Under the pieces are notes generated by a model. It ran no database searches. It was not told the DNA's origin and saw only the letters and a list, made by a program, of their open reading frames with translations. Below are positions 1 through 8,170 of a stretch of 64,000 nt of DNA, one piece after another; within the stretch, counting starts at the first letter, position 1, and every line of letters starts with the position of its first letter. The translations under genes were made by a program, and so were the position numbers. Source of the stretch: Chloroflexota bacterium (GTDB taxonomy: Bacteria > Chloroflexota > Anaerolineae > CG2-30-64-16); the NCBI GenBank assembly GCA_026389845.1, contig JAPLHB010000054.1, positions 1 to 64,000 of the forward strand. Reading direction: 5' to 3'.

Positions 1-774
1 CGAGAACGGCTCGCGCTGCAGCTCGCCGGCCCACTGCACGAATTCCTTGGCCTTGCGCGCGGCTGCTTCGATGGTCTTCAAGTCGCCGTTGCGCTCGATG
101 CTGAACGCGGCCACCGGCTTGCCGGTCTCGGCGATGCTGTCAGCGACGCGCTGCGCCCATTTCGGCTCGATGGCGATCACGATCACCGCAGCCACGTTGG
201 GATTGCGGCCCACGCCGGCCAGGGTGCGGAAGGTCAGCTCCAGGTCCTCGCCGAACTGCAGGCGGCCGTAGGGATGCGGCAGCGCCATGGTGCCCTTGAT
301 CAGATACGATACGCCCTCGGCCGCGGCGTTGGAGATGTCGTCCACCGGCAGGATGATGACGTGATTGCGGATGCCGTAGCGGCCGTTCTCGCGGCGGTAG
401 CCCAGCAGCTTCATCTCTTCGGGCTTGCGACCGCCCAGCGAGAGCCGCTCGGCCGGCTTGGTGACGATCTCCGGCGCGGCGACCTCGTCCAGGCTCCAGC
501 GAGCCGTCTTGAGGTTGTGCGTATGGACGTGGCCGCCCTTGCGGATGGGCTGCACGACCTTGCCGATGGGTCGGCCGTACTTGAGCAACTTGTGCCCGAC
601 CTTCATGCTGCGCATAGCGACCTTGTGACCCAAGGGCACGTTTTCGACCACCTTCAGCAGGCCGACTTCCTGGCCTTCCAGCGTGACGACGCCGACCTCT
701 TCGCCGGCCTGTAGGTCGCGCACTGCGACGCCGACGTCATCGTGGGTCTCGTGTGTAAGGATACCGTGTGCCAT
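1..774 (-). CDS. UxaA-family dehydratase/lyase (altronate dehydratase or sulfolactate sulfo-lyase type), 3' end cut by window
   Basis: 258 codons are visible and the frame is still open at base 1, so the C-terminus is missing. The start is ATG at 774 behind AGGAG. Residues about 1-95 form a SAF-type domain ending in [12 protein letters not shown]; from about 105 the UxaA catalytic domain begins ([19 protein letters not shown]). UxaA-family enzymes dehydrate altronate or galactarate with a metal cofactor; the same family contains SuyA/SuyB, which split sulfite from sulfolactate. Here both parts are fused, as in UxaA. It is the last visible gene of the ROK-led sugar cluster, so it probably handles a sugar acid or a C3 product of that pathway. 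The family is well supported; the substrate is not. Confidence 0.8.
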   Translation of the reverse strand, partial: MAHGILTHETHDDVGVAVRDLQAGEEVGVVTLEGQEVGLLKVVENVPLGHKVAMRSMKVGHKLLKYGRPIGKVVQPIRKGGHVHTHNLKTARWSLDEVAAPEIVTKPAERLSLGGRKPEEMKLLGYRRENGRYGIRNHVIILPVDDISNAAAEGVSYLIKGTMALPHPYGRLQFGEDLELTFRTLAGVGRNPNVAAVIVIAIEPKWAQRVADSIAETGKPVAAFSIERNGDLKTIEAAARKAKEFVQWAGELQREPFS

Positions 775-828
775 GTTGTGTTTCTCCTCTTTGGTGGATT
801 TGTACACTGGTAGATTGGTAGATGGAGG

Positions 829-917
829 GGCGGGTTTTCCGTCGTTGACAGAGTATCGCCGACCCTGGACGTTCGTTGTCGGCGGTAGCTGCGCCGTCCA
901 ACTGGGGAAACCCGCCC
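829..917. repeat. Palindrome-ended dispersed repeat (GGGGCGGGTTTCC family), copy 1
   Basis: The stretch between the UxaA-family gene and the MFS gene starts with GGGGCGGGTTTTCC and ends with the near-complement GGGAAACCCGCCCCTAC. The same ends occur at 22568-22665, 40614-40713 and 40884-40981, with a looser relative at 13005-13066. No protein is encoded. It looks like a small non-autonomous palindromic element. Confidence 0.7.
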
Positions 918-2174
918 CTACCTGGTTCGCCGTGACGCCCGCCAGTACCACAGCGTTGCCGTCAGCAGCGCGATCGCGCCCGCGACATACATGCCGCCGA
1001 TGCTGATCAGCACGCCGGCCGAATAGGCCAGCGGCGGGCCGAGCGCGGAACCGGCATCGCCAGCCGTGGTATACGCGCCGATGACGTGGTGCGGATGCTC
1101 CGCGGCCAGCGCCAGACCGTTCGCAATCGCGCCCAGGGTGACGGTGAGGCCCGCGCTGCTGACGAACGCGACCATCAGGCAGAGCACCATCCCCGCGCCG
1201 GAGAGCTGCGTCACGCCGATGACGCCCGCCAGCAGGGTCGCGGCCAGCAGTACCGCGGCCGGCGGATGCCCCAGACGGTCGGCAAGCGCGCCGATGGAGG
1301 GGCCGAAGACGATGTCCGAGGTCCAGCGCACCGCCAGCAGCAGCCCCGCGACCGTCCCCACCCGTGCGCCCAGCCCTGCCAGGAGTTCACCCGTCCCCAG
1401 CCGGCTCGCCAGGAAGAGCGAAGCGGTCGAGATCAGCACGCCCTCTACCAGGGCGTAGACGAAGCCGGCGATGAGCGCCCGCCGGCCGAGCGTCGAACGC
1501 CACATCTCCTGCAGGCCGGCCAGCGGTCGTCCGTCATCCGTCAGCGGTCGTCCGTCGGCGTTCGACGGCCAGCGCAGCGAGAGCGCCAGCGGAATCGCCA
1601 GCACCGTTGCGCCCATGATGGCGAGAACGCCCGTCTGATAGCCGAAGCGGTCGCGCAGGTAGCCGCCCGCCACCACGCTGACTGCGCTGCCCAGCCGGAT
1701 GATTCCCCAGAGCAGCCCCATCAGCCGCCCCCGCTGGGCCGAGCCGCCGGTCCACACGGCCTGATAGCCGCCTTGCCTCAGCCCCGACCAGGCGATGCCC
1801 CAACCCAGGCGCGCGGGCAGGAAGAAGGCGAAGCCGCGGCCCAGCGCGTAGACCGCCGTGGTCAGCAGCGCCAGCACCGTCGCTGCGGCAAAGGGCCGCT
1901 TCGGCCCCCACCGTTCGAACAGCCCGCTGGCCCACGTGTTGGAGATCAGCCGCACCAGCCGGTTGGCGCTGAGCAATATACCCACCAGCGGCAGGGCGAT
2001 GCCCAGGTTGGCCGCTTCCAACGGCAGGATGCTGTAAAGGTACGAATCGCCCACGATACAGAGGGCGATCACCAGGCCGGAGGCCAGCACCAGGCGGGTG
2101 GGGCTGGGCGCTGGAAGCTGGAAGCTGGATGCTGGTGGCTGGTGGCTGGAAGCTGGTGGCTGGAAGCTGGTCAT
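918..2174 (-). CDS. MFS-type transporter, about 12 membrane segments
   Basis: A 418-residue polytopic membrane protein of major facilitator superfamily length and hydrophobicity, with the loop 2-3 signature region near [20 protein letters not shown]. The first 22 residues (Pro/Ser/Gln-rich) are encoded by a period-7 tandem repeat, so the native start is probably further in, near residue 24, although no better start with a ribosome site is evident. A second short repeat (1520-1560) is read in frame inside the protein as [13 protein letters not shown], in the loop between the two six-helix halves. It lies in the sugar cluster between the Gfo/Idh dehydrogenase and the UxaA-family gene and may import a second substrate or export a product. 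The substrate cannot be read from the sequence. Confidence 0.8.
   Translation of the reverse strand: MTSFQPPASSHQPPASSFQLPAPSPTRLVLASGLVIALCIVGDSYLYSILPLEAANLGIALPLVGILLSANRLVRLISNTWASGLFERWGPKRPFAAATVLALLTTAVYALGRGFAFFLPARLGWGIAWSGLRQGGYQAVWTGGSAQRGRLMGLLWGIIRLGSAVSVVAGGYLRDRFGYQTGVLAIMGATVLAIPLALSLRWPSNADGRPLTDDGRPLAGLQEMWRSTLGRRALIAGFVYALVEGVLISTASLFLASRLGTGELLAGLGARVGTVAGLLLAVRWTSDIVFGPSIGALADRLGHPPAAVLLAATLLAGVIGVTQLSGAGMVLCLMVAFVSSAGLTVTLGAIANGLALAAEHPHHVIGAYTTAGDAGSALGPPLAYSAGVLISIGGMYVAGAIALLTATLWYWRASRRTR
2103..2171. repeat. Period-7 tandem repeat (AGCTGGA units)
   Basis: About nine degenerate units (AGCTGGA, TGCTGGT, GGCTGGT) lie over the apparent 5' end of the MFS gene. The same unit family occurs at 41131-41180, 52996-53102 and 58738-58783. 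Because 7 is not a multiple of 3, the units are read in all three frames, giving the odd Pro/Ser-rich N-terminus. Confidence 0.85.
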
Positions 2175-2204
2175 GTGGCGCTGAAATTGCTGCTGCGGCT
2201 TACG

Positions 2205-2250
2205 GTCATTCGTCGTTCGTCCTTCGTCGTCGGTCGTCGGTCGTCCGTCA
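2205..2250. repeat. Period-7 tandem repeat (TTCGTCG/GTCGGTC units)
   Basis: Six units of the form xTCGTCx run into the stop codon of the Gfo/Idh gene (TGA at 2250-2248), so the last residues of that protein are repeat-encoded. Related units occur at 9719-9749 and inside the ROK gene at 11758-11839. Confidence 0.8.
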
Positions 2251-3462
2251 ACGCTCGATACCGTTTTCGCGCAGCAAATCGTTGACCAGCACCGGCTTGT
2301 CAGCCTTGACCGACGCTTCGGCGGCCGCGCCTACGACCACCGACCAGAAGCCCTCGGCCGCGCTGGCTGTGCGCGTCTCCTTGCCCTCGATATTGTTGAT
2401 GAAGTTCACCTGCTCGAAGTAGGTCGCGCCGTAGTGGCCGCTCTGCTGGATGAAGGCCGGGTAGCAGGGCTGGCTGATCTGAGTGGGCCGATGGTCGCCG
2501 CACAGGATCTCCAGGTGCGTCGAGGGGCGGGCCTCCGGCAGGAAATCTTCGTTCTCGAAGGCCTTCAGCCGGCCCTCATCACCGCACAGCACCAGCTCTT
2601 CGTAGAACATCGGCGAGAACATGCACAGGTTGAAGCTGGCCCGCACGCCGTTTTCGTAGGTCACGATCACAAAGGCGTTGTCCAGGATGTCCGACTTTTC
2701 CCCGGCGTACTCAAAGTCCAGGAAGTTAACCGCTCTGCTGCCGACCGCGTAGACGCTGACCGGCCTGGCGCCAGCGAAAAGATTCATCAGGTCGAAGTAG
2801 TGGCAGCATTTTTCGACCAGCGTCCCGCCGGAGTACTTCGAGAACTTGTTCCACTGTTTGACTTTGTCCAGGAAGGGGACGCGGTGCTCCAGGATCGTGA
2901 TCGTCTTGATCTCGCCGATGGCCTTGCGCTCCAGCGCGGCGTGGATCGCCTCGACGTAGATTGGCTTGTAGCGATATTGCAGGCCGATCTGGAAGATCGC
3001 GGAATGCGCGTCCGCAATCTGGGCGATCTCGTAGGCGTCCGGGATGGTCGTCGCCATCGGCTTTTCCAGCAGGATGTGCTTGCCCGATTTGGCGGCCACG
3101 CGGACAATGTCAATGTGGCTGAAATTGGGTGTGCAGATGATCAGGCCGTCCACCGCGGGATCGTTGCACGTCGCTTCCAGCGAGTCGTAGACGACGAGCT
3201 TGGCACCCGGCGCGGCCTGCGCGAACACCTTCTGCGACGCCGCGACGCTGTGTGAGCAGGTGTCGAAGACGCCGTGGATCGTCGCACGACCCTCCATCTG
3301 GGTCACACGGATGTGCTCCATGCCGTTCAGCCCGCTGCCAATCACGTTGAAGCGGTGTGTTGGCTGATCGTGGGCGAAGAGATAGCGGTCGCCATCCGGC
3401 AAATAGCCGAAGGCGGGATTCATTGCATAGGGCGTGACGCGTATTTCTTTGCCACGTTGCAT
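2248..3462 (-). CDS. Gfo/Idh/MocA-family NAD(P)-dependent sugar oxidoreductase
   Basis: 404 residues from ATG at 3462, which has GGAGG eight bases upstream; the frame stays open further upstream only because it shadows the YeiH gene. Residues about 26-60 hold the Rossmann dinucleotide motif (IGSGLNGMEHIR), and the family EKP signature appears in HILLEKPMATT, followed by the C-terminal alpha/beta substrate domain (YRYKPIYVEAIHAAL, GGTLVEKCCHYFDLM). Such enzymes oxidise or reduce sugars, inositols or aldehydes with a catalytic Lys/His pair. It lies within the ROK-led sugar cluster, so it probably performs the redox step. Substrate unknown. Confidence 0.88.
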   Translation of the reverse strand: MQRGKEIRVTPYAMNPAFGYLPDGDRYLFAHDQPTHRFNVIGSGLNGMEHIRVTQMEGRATIHGVFDTCSHSVAASQKVFAQAAPGAKLVVYDSLEATCNDPAVDGLIICTPNFSHIDIVRVAAKSGKHILLEKPMATTIPDAYEIAQIADAHSAIFQIGLQYRYKPIYVEAIHAALERKAIGEIKTITILEHRVPFLDKVKQWNKFSKYSGGTLVEKCCHYFDLMNLFAGARPVSVYAVGSRAVNFLDFEYAGEKSDILDNAFVIVTYENGVRASFNLCMFSPMFYEELVLCGDEGRLKAFENEDFLPEARPSTHLEILCGDHRPTQISQPCYPAFIQQSGHYGATYFEQVNFINNIEGKETRTASAAEGFWSVVVGAAAEASVKADKPVLVNDLLRENGIER

Positions 3463-3495
3463 GAAAAGACCCTCCAAAGATAGTTTTGTGACTCT

Positions 3496-3528
3496 ACGTG
3501 CCAGGCACTTGCAAAGTGCCTGGCACGT
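3496..3528. repeat. Perfect 15-bp hairpin, GTGCCAGGCACTT family
   Basis: ACGTGCCAGGCACTT, loop GCA, then the exact complement. The same hairpin is found at 34264-34297 behind the HAD gene. There is no T tract on either side, so a simple intrinsic terminator is unlikely. It sits between the YeiH and Gfo/Idh genes and may stabilise or attenuate the transcript. Confidence 0.8.
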
Positions 3529-3539
3529 AATAGCAGATC

Positions 3540-4649
3540 TTATCGTCCCAACCCCGTGACCAAAATCGTCCCCAGGCTGAAGAGCGCCAGCACGCTTGCC
3601 AGGCTCAGCCCCAGGGCAAAGGGCTTGATGCCGGTCCTGCGGACCGCTTCCGTGTCCGTGCCGAGGCCGATGGCTGAGAGGGCCATGAGCACCGCGAACT
3701 TGGCGACCTCGTCCACCAGCTTGAGCGCGCTCGCGGCCCCCGTGAGCGCGCCGGGGTGAGCGACGTCCTGGGGCAGGATGCCGAGCGCCACGCCGGCCGT
3801 GCGGATCAGGGTCATGATCAGGAAGCCGATCACGAACCACGGCACAACCTTACCGAAGTTGAATCTGGCGGTCGCGCCGGTTTGCTGCCGCTTCTGCGAC
3901 CGCGCGTAGACCATGCCGATCACCACGATCAGCGGCGCCATCAACGTGTTACGGGTCAGCTTGACCACCGTGGCGATGTCGCGCGCTGCGTCGCTGAACG
4001 CCGCGCCGGCCGCAACCACCTGCGACGTGTCGTTGACCGCGGTGCCGGCCCACAAGCCGAAGGTGCGGTCGTTCACGCCGAGGAAGTAGCCGATGATCGG
4101 GTAGAGCACCACTGCCAGCGTGCCGAAGAAGGTGATGGTCGCCACCGCAAAGCTGACGTCCTCTTCCTTCGCCTCGATCACCGGCGCGACCGCGACGATG
4201 GCCGTGTTGCCGCAGATGGCGGTCCCGACGCCGATCAGCGCGGCCAGCCGCGGCGTGATCTTCAGCAGCCGACCGGCGACGTAGGCCAGCGTCAGCGCCA
4301 CAGCCATGCATGCGACGATCAGAATCAGCGCGGTGAGGCCGGTCGTGACTACGTCTTGCAGGCTCAGGCGCAGCCCCAACAGGATGATGCCCAGCCGCAG
4401 GACGCGCTGCAGCGCGAACTTCACCCCGGCGTCGAAACGCGTCGAGAAGCGGATCGCGTTGCGGATGTGCAGCCCCAGGAAGACCGCGATGAACACCTCG
4501 CTGACCGCGCGGGCCATCGAGGCGTTGGGGATGATCTCGTGCAGATAGCGCGCGCCCACGGCCACTGCGATCACCAGGTAGAGACCGGGCAGGGCCGGCC
4601 GCAGGTCACGGCCGATTTGTCGCCATTCGGAGACGATGGGTTGAAGCAC
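3540..4649 (-). CDS. YeiH/UPF0324-family membrane protein (putative sulfate/sulfite-type exporter)
   Basis: 369 residues with about ten membrane segments. The two signature stretches of this family are clear: GTAICGNTAIVAVAPVI near residue 142 and GTAVNDTSQVVAAG near residue 204. The start is GTG at 4649 with GAGG ten bases upstream. YeiH-like proteins are annotated as sulfate or sulfite exporters, mostly from gene context, and direct transport data are thin. Its presence inside a sugar catabolic cluster is unusual and is the main reason to consider a sulfonated sugar as substrate. Confidence 0.85.
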   Translation of the reverse strand: MLQPIVSEWRQIGRDLRPALPGLYLVIAVAVGARYLHEIIPNASMARAVSEVFIAVFLGLHIRNAIRFSTRFDAGVKFALQRVLRLGIILLGLRLSLQDVVTTGLTALILIVACMAVALTLAYVAGRLLKITPRLAALIGVGTAICGNTAIVAVAPVIEAKEEDVSFAVATITFFGTLAVVLYPIIGYFLGVNDRTFGLWAGTAVNDTSQVVAAGAAFSDAARDIATVVKLTRNTLMAPLIVVIGMVYARSQKRQQTGATARFNFGKVVPWFVIGFLIMTLIRTAGVALGILPQDVAHPGALTGAASALKLVDEVAKFAVLMALSAIGLGTDTEAVRRTGIKPFALGLSLASVLALFSLGTILVTGLGR

Positions 4650-4704
4650 GTTAGTGGTACCTCATTGACGACCGACCGCCGACCGCTGAAAAGGAGCGAA
4701 TAGC

Positions 4705-5250
4705 TCAATTGATGGGCGGCAGCCAGCCGCTTTCTCCCTCACACAGAGTGATCAGCGGGCAGAAGACGAGCACGACGTTTCCGTCCAGCGATGTATGCCA
4801 CCACAAAGAGCCGTCACGCAGTTCCGACCAGGCATACTTTCCGATCGCATCAGAGAACGGTTGATCCCAGGAGACCCTCGTCCGATTTCCGGTTTGTGGG
4901 TCTGTCTCTTGGCAAGCCATGACGGTTTCGGTGCAGAGCACCGTGAATTTCTCTTGGGGTGGTGGCGGTGTCCACCGCCAGGTGTCCGTGCAGTGACCGA
5001 CATTGCAGCCGTTGAAGTAGACGTACTCGGTGATGGCGCCAAATCTCAGGCACTGGCCGGGATGATAGGCAGGCTGTTTCTCACCATTCGCCAGGATGTG
5101 ATCCAATTCCCAGCGCGTATTCGCCAGCGCCGCCGGCCGCGGGCCGATGGTGGCTGTAGGCGGTGGCATTGACGGCAGCGGGACTATGCATGCTGCCGCC
5201 AGTCCGACCAAGCATAGGGCGATCACCAGTGCAACTCGATGGCTGCTCAT
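4705..5250 (-). CDS. Lipoprotein with a META/HslJ-like domain
   Basis: 181 residues. An N-terminal hydrophobic segment ends in the lipobox LAAAC (Cys21), so it should be exported and lipidated. The mature part opens with LANTRWELDHILANGEKQP, which resembles the start of META-domain proteins (TxWxL...NG), and contains several Cys residues (CLRF, CNVGHC, C in VMACQE, CPLITLC) that could form disulfides. It lies between the transaldolase-like and YeiH genes on the same strand. The role is unknown; a substrate-binding accessory protein or an envelope stress protein are possibilities. No strong ribosome site is visible before the ATG. Confidence 0.65.
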   Translation of the reverse strand: MSSHRVALVIALCLVGLAAACIVPLPSMPPPTATIGPRPAALANTRWELDHILANGEKQPAYHPGQCLRFGAITEYVYFNGCNVGHCTDTWRWTPPPPQEKFTVLCTETVMACQETDPQTGNRTRVSWDQPFSDAIGKYAWSELRDGSLWWHTSLDGNVVLVFCPLITLCEGESGWLPPIN

Positions 5251-5309
5251 ATCGAATTGTCCGAGCGGTTCTTAGGTCGGGTGCGACGAAGGAAAACCTC
5301 ACTCCCTGC

Positions 5310-5375
5310 CTCCCTCTCCTGGGTCGGAACGACACAGCCCAGGAGAGGGGGAGTCGCGGCCGGGGGTGAGGTCGT
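5310..5375. repeat. Dispersed palindrome (CCCTCTCC...GGAGAGGG family), intergenic copy
   Basis: CCCTCTCCTGGG is followed by its complement CCCAGGAGAGGG and a G-rich tail. Relatives of this palindrome lie in frame inside genes at about 34985-35030, 40140-40235 and 46395-46442. Confidence 0.7.
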
Positions 5376-5417
5376 TTTCAGGGTCACCCGCTGACTCCTG
5401 ATCCCTGCCTCCTGCTC

Positions 5418-6080
5418 TCACTCGTACTTCGTCTGATCCCAGAAGTTGCAGAACTTCACCAGCCCATCGTGAGTGTACGGGTGATCGAACGAATCCTTGA
5501 ACACGGCCAGGCCGGCGGTCACGATGTCGGCGCCCGCGATGGCGGATTCGGCGATCTGGCGGCCGTTGCGCACCGCGGCGACGATGATCTCGGTCTCGAA
5601 GCCGTAGTTGTCGCGGATCGCGGCGATCTCCTGGATGAAGCGCACCGACTCTTCGCCGTTGGCTTCCTTCCAGCCGATAAAGGGCGAGACGAACGCCGCG
5701 CCCATCCGCATGGCCTGAAGCGCCTGCGAAGTCGAGAAGACCAGCGTCAGGTTGGAGCGGATGCCCTTGTCGGCCAGGGCCGCGACCGCCTTGAAGCCCG
5801 GCTCGATGGCGGGCAGCTTGATGACGAAGTTGGGGCACATCGCCGCCAGCTTCTCGCCCTCGGCCACCATCAGCTTCCAGTCGGTGTGGTGCGGATTGAC
5901 CTCAACCGAGATCGGTTTGTCCGTGCCGTCGAATAGCTTGGCGATCTCCTGGATCACCTGCATGAACGGCTTGCCCGAAGCCTGCACGTGGCGCGGGTTG
6001 GTGGTCACGCCATCCAGGTTCCACATTTCCAGCGCGTACGCGATCTCGTTGACGTGGGCGCTGTCGAGGAAGAACTTCAT
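5418..6080 (-). CDS. Transaldolase / fructose-6-phosphate-aldolase-like class I aldolase
   Basis: 220 residues, the compact length of F6P-aldolase-type transaldolases. The start is ATG at 6080 with GGAGG nine bases upstream. Family landmarks in order: MKFFLDSA, GVTTNPR, FVIKLPAI with the probable Schiff-base lysine Lys88, SNLTLVFSTSQA, and AAFVSPFIGW. These enzymes make or break a C-C bond through a lysine imine, transferring or releasing dihydroxyacetone. The gene lies directly downstream of the ABC importer permeases in the sugar cluster. Transaldolase homologues of this size also serve the sulfoglycolytic transaldolase pathway, so 6-deoxy-6-sulfofructose is one candidate substrate, but nothing in the sequence proves it. 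Confidence 0.85.
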   Translation of the reverse strand: MKFFLDSAHVNEIAYALEMWNLDGVTTNPRHVQASGKPFMQVIQEIAKLFDGTDKPISVEVNPHHTDWKLMVAEGEKLAAMCPNFVIKLPAIEPGFKAVAALADKGIRSNLTLVFSTSQALQAMRMGAAFVSPFIGWKEANGEESVRFIQEIAAIRDNYGFETEIIVAAVRNGRQIAESAIAGADIVTAGLAVFKDSFDHPYTHDGLVKFCNFWDQTKYE

Positions 6081-6117
6081 GTGAAAAGACCTCCGTAGAT
6101 GAAATGCAATTTGTCAT

Positions 6118-6193
6118 CCGTGCTGCGTGCTGCGTGCTGCGTGAAAACGACGAACGCCACCCAATAATCACGCAATACGCACCACGCAACACG
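6118..6193. repeat. Period-7 tandem repeat with inverted arms (CGTGCTG / CACGCAA units)
   Basis: The left arm repeats GTGCTGC three times; after about 27 bases the right arm is its degenerate complement (ACGCAATACGCACCACGCAA). The transcript could fold into a long imperfect hairpin. It fills the gap between the transaldolase-like gene and the permease, and the permease stop codon abuts the right arm. Confidence 0.8.
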
Positions 6194-7117
6194 TTATCTC
6201 CCGCCAAACCCCGTCGTCGCGATGCCCTGGACGAAGAAGCGTTGGGCGAAGACGAAGATCAACAGGATGGGGATGAGCACGGCCGTCGAGGCCGCGAAGA
6301 GCAGCTCCCACTGTCCCGTCTGCTGCACATCGTTCAGCGCGCGCAGGCCCAAGGCCAGGGTCCAGTGAGCGCGGCTATTCAGGTAGATCAGCGGCTGCAG
6401 GAAGTCGTTATAGGTCTGCAGGAACTGAAACACTGCCACGGTGGCGATGACCGGCTTGGAGAGCGGCAAGATGATGTTGAACAAGATGCGGAGGCGGCTG
6501 GCGCCATCTACCAGCGCGGCTTCTTCCAGCTCCATGGGGATGCCCTTGAAGAACTGGCGCATCAGAAAGACGTAGAGCGGGGCCAGCGCCAGCCAGAAGG
6601 GCACGACCAGCGGCAGGAAGTTGATCGGCAGGATGCCCAGCACGGTGCCCGGCTTGGTCCAGCCCAGGGTGCGGAACTCGATGAACATCGGGATCAGCGT
6701 GATGACCTCGGGCAGCATCATCGTCGCCAGCAGCATGCTGAAGAAGAAGTCGCGGCCGGGCCAGCGCAGCCTGGAGAACGCGTAGGCCACCATGGCTGAA
6801 GAGAGCACCGTGCCGGTGACGGTCAACAGGCAGAGCACGAACGTGTTGATCGCGAATCGGCCGAAGGGCAGCAGCTTCAGCGCGTCGGCGTAGTTTTGCC
6901 ACTGGGGGGTGGCCGGGATCCACACGATCGGGTTGGCAAAGATCTCGGTGCGCGCTTTGAGCGAAGACGAGACCATCCAAAGGGTCGGCGCCAGGAAGGT
7001 GATCAACACCAGCGTCATGATGATCTGGAGTGCGATCAGGCTGAGGCGCTCCATCCAGTGGCGTCGCGAACGCTGCGAGCCGCGGCGCGGCCCAAGGGCG
7101 GTAGTGACAGGTGCCAT
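6194..7117 (-). CDS. Carbohydrate ABC transporter permease, MalG type
   Basis: 307 residues from ATG at 7117. TAGGAGG lies upstream, and its TAG is the stop codon of the preceding permease, so the two genes are translationally close-coupled. Six membrane segments are visible. The binding-protein-dependent EAA loop is present as EEAALVDGASRLRILFNIILP near residue 205, the contact site for the ATPase. It forms the inner-membrane pore of a sugar importer together with the upstream permease and the solute-binding lipoprotein. No ATPase gene lies in the cluster, so a shared MsiK/UgpC-type ATPase elsewhere is likely. Confidence 0.92.
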   Translation of the reverse strand: MAPVTTALGPRRGSQRSRRHWMERLSLIALQIIMTLVLITFLAPTLWMVSSSLKARTEIFANPIVWIPATPQWQNYADALKLLPFGRFAINTFVLCLLTVTGTVLSSAMVAYAFSRLRWPGRDFFFSMLLATMMLPEVITLIPMFIEFRTLGWTKPGTVLGILPINFLPLVVPFWLALAPLYVFLMRQFFKGIPMELEEAALVDGASRLRILFNIILPLSKPVIATVAVFQFLQTYNDFLQPLIYLNSRAHWTLALGLRALNDVQQTGQWELLFAASTAVLIPILLIFVFAQRFFVQGIATTGFGGR

Positions 7118-7127
7118 GATGCGCCTC

Positions 7128-8036
7128 CTACGACTCGTAGTAAACCCAGCGGTTTGAAACGTAGAACTGGACGATGGTGAAGCCCACGACGATGATGAAG
7201 AACTGCCACGCCAGGGCCGAGGCATACCCCATGTTGAAGAATTGGAAGCCGTTGCGGTAGATGTTCAGCACCACAAACAGCGTCTCGTTCTGCGGCCCGC
7301 CGTCGGTCATGATCAGCGACGGCACGAAGGTCTGGAACGAGTTGATGATCGCAATCACCATGTTGTAGAAGATCAGCGGCGTCATCATGGGCACGGTGAT
7401 GCTAAAGATGGTCCTGAGCTTACCTGCGCCATCAATTTGGGCCGCTTCCATCAATTGCACCGGGATGTTGCCCAGCCCGGCGATGAAGATCACCATCTGG
7501 CGGCCGATCATCCAGAATGACATAAAGATGAACGCCGGCTTCGCCAGGTAGGGATCGAGCAGCCACTTCAGCGGGGCGATGCCGAACCAGCCCAGGGCTT
7601 CGTTGAGGATGCCGAAGTCGGGGTGAAAGACACGCTGCCAGACCACCGCAGTGGCGACGACGGGGATGATGATGGGCAGGTAGAAGCCCGCCCGGTAGAT
7701 GCTGCGCAGCTTGATCTTCTGCGTCAGCGCCATTGCCAGCGTGAAGGAGATGACCATCTGGAATGGCACAGCCAGGAAGGTGTAGAACGCGCTGTTGGCC
7801 AGGCTCTTCAGCGCCAACTCGTCGGTGAACGCGCGTTGGATGTTCCGCAAGCCCACAAACACCGGCGGCGTCAACAGGTCCCACTTCTGGAACATCAGAT
7901 AAATCGAATAGAGCATCGGAAACGCCACGAAGACGGTAAATCCGATGAGAAACGGCGCCGCAAACAGATAGCCCTGCATCCATTCGCGCCGATGTAATCC
8001 TTTGGACGCCCGCTTGGGAGCCACCGCAATTGCCAT
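7128..8036 (-). CDS. Carbohydrate ABC transporter permease, MalF type
   Basis: 302 residues with six membrane segments. The start is at 8036 (MAIAVAPKR) with GAGG upstream. The EAA loop reads EAAQIDGAGKLRTIFSITVP near residue 198. The protein lacks the long N-terminal extension of enterobacterial MalF and matches the short CUT1 permeases that accompany sugar-binding lipoproteins in Gram-positive and Chloroflexota genomes. It is the partner of the permease immediately downstream. Confidence 0.92.
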   Translation of the reverse strand: MAIAVAPKRASKGLHRREWMQGYLFAAPFLIGFTVFVAFPMLYSIYLMFQKWDLLTPPVFVGLRNIQRAFTDELALKSLANSAFYTFLAVPFQMVISFTLAMALTQKIKLRSIYRAGFYLPIIIPVVATAVVWQRVFHPDFGILNEALGWFGIAPLKWLLDPYLAKPAFIFMSFWMIGRQMVIFIAGLGNIPVQLMEAAQIDGAGKLRTIFSITVPMMTPLIFYNMVIAIINSFQTFVPSLIMTDGGPQNETLFVVLNIYRNGFQFFNMGYASALAWQFFIIVVGFTIVQFYVSNRWVYYES

Positions 8037-8060
8037 GTTGGGCCTCCTCGTGGTGCAGGA

Positions 8061-8163
8061 GTGCGATAGTACGATAGTAAGATAGTGCGATAGTGCATGA
8101 GCAAGCCAGTCGGCTGACGCACTATCTCACTATCTTACTACTCTACTAACTTACTATCGCACT
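8061..8163. repeat. Period-8 tandem repeat with inverted arms (GATAGTAC / CTATCTTA units)
   Basis: Four GATAGTxx units are followed, after about 25 bases, by CTATCTCA/CTATCTTA-type units that are their complement. This fills the gap between the solute-binding protein and the first permease, where CUT1 operons commonly place a hairpin that sets the binding-protein to permease ratio. That role here is inference. Confidence 0.8.
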
Positions 8164-8170
8164 AACCAAC

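Noticed and set aside
3463..3840. N-terminal extension of the Gfo/Idh gene overlapping the YeiH gene
   Set aside because: The extra 126 codons are antisense-frame reading of the YeiH coding region; the ATG at 3462 has an ideal ribosome site.
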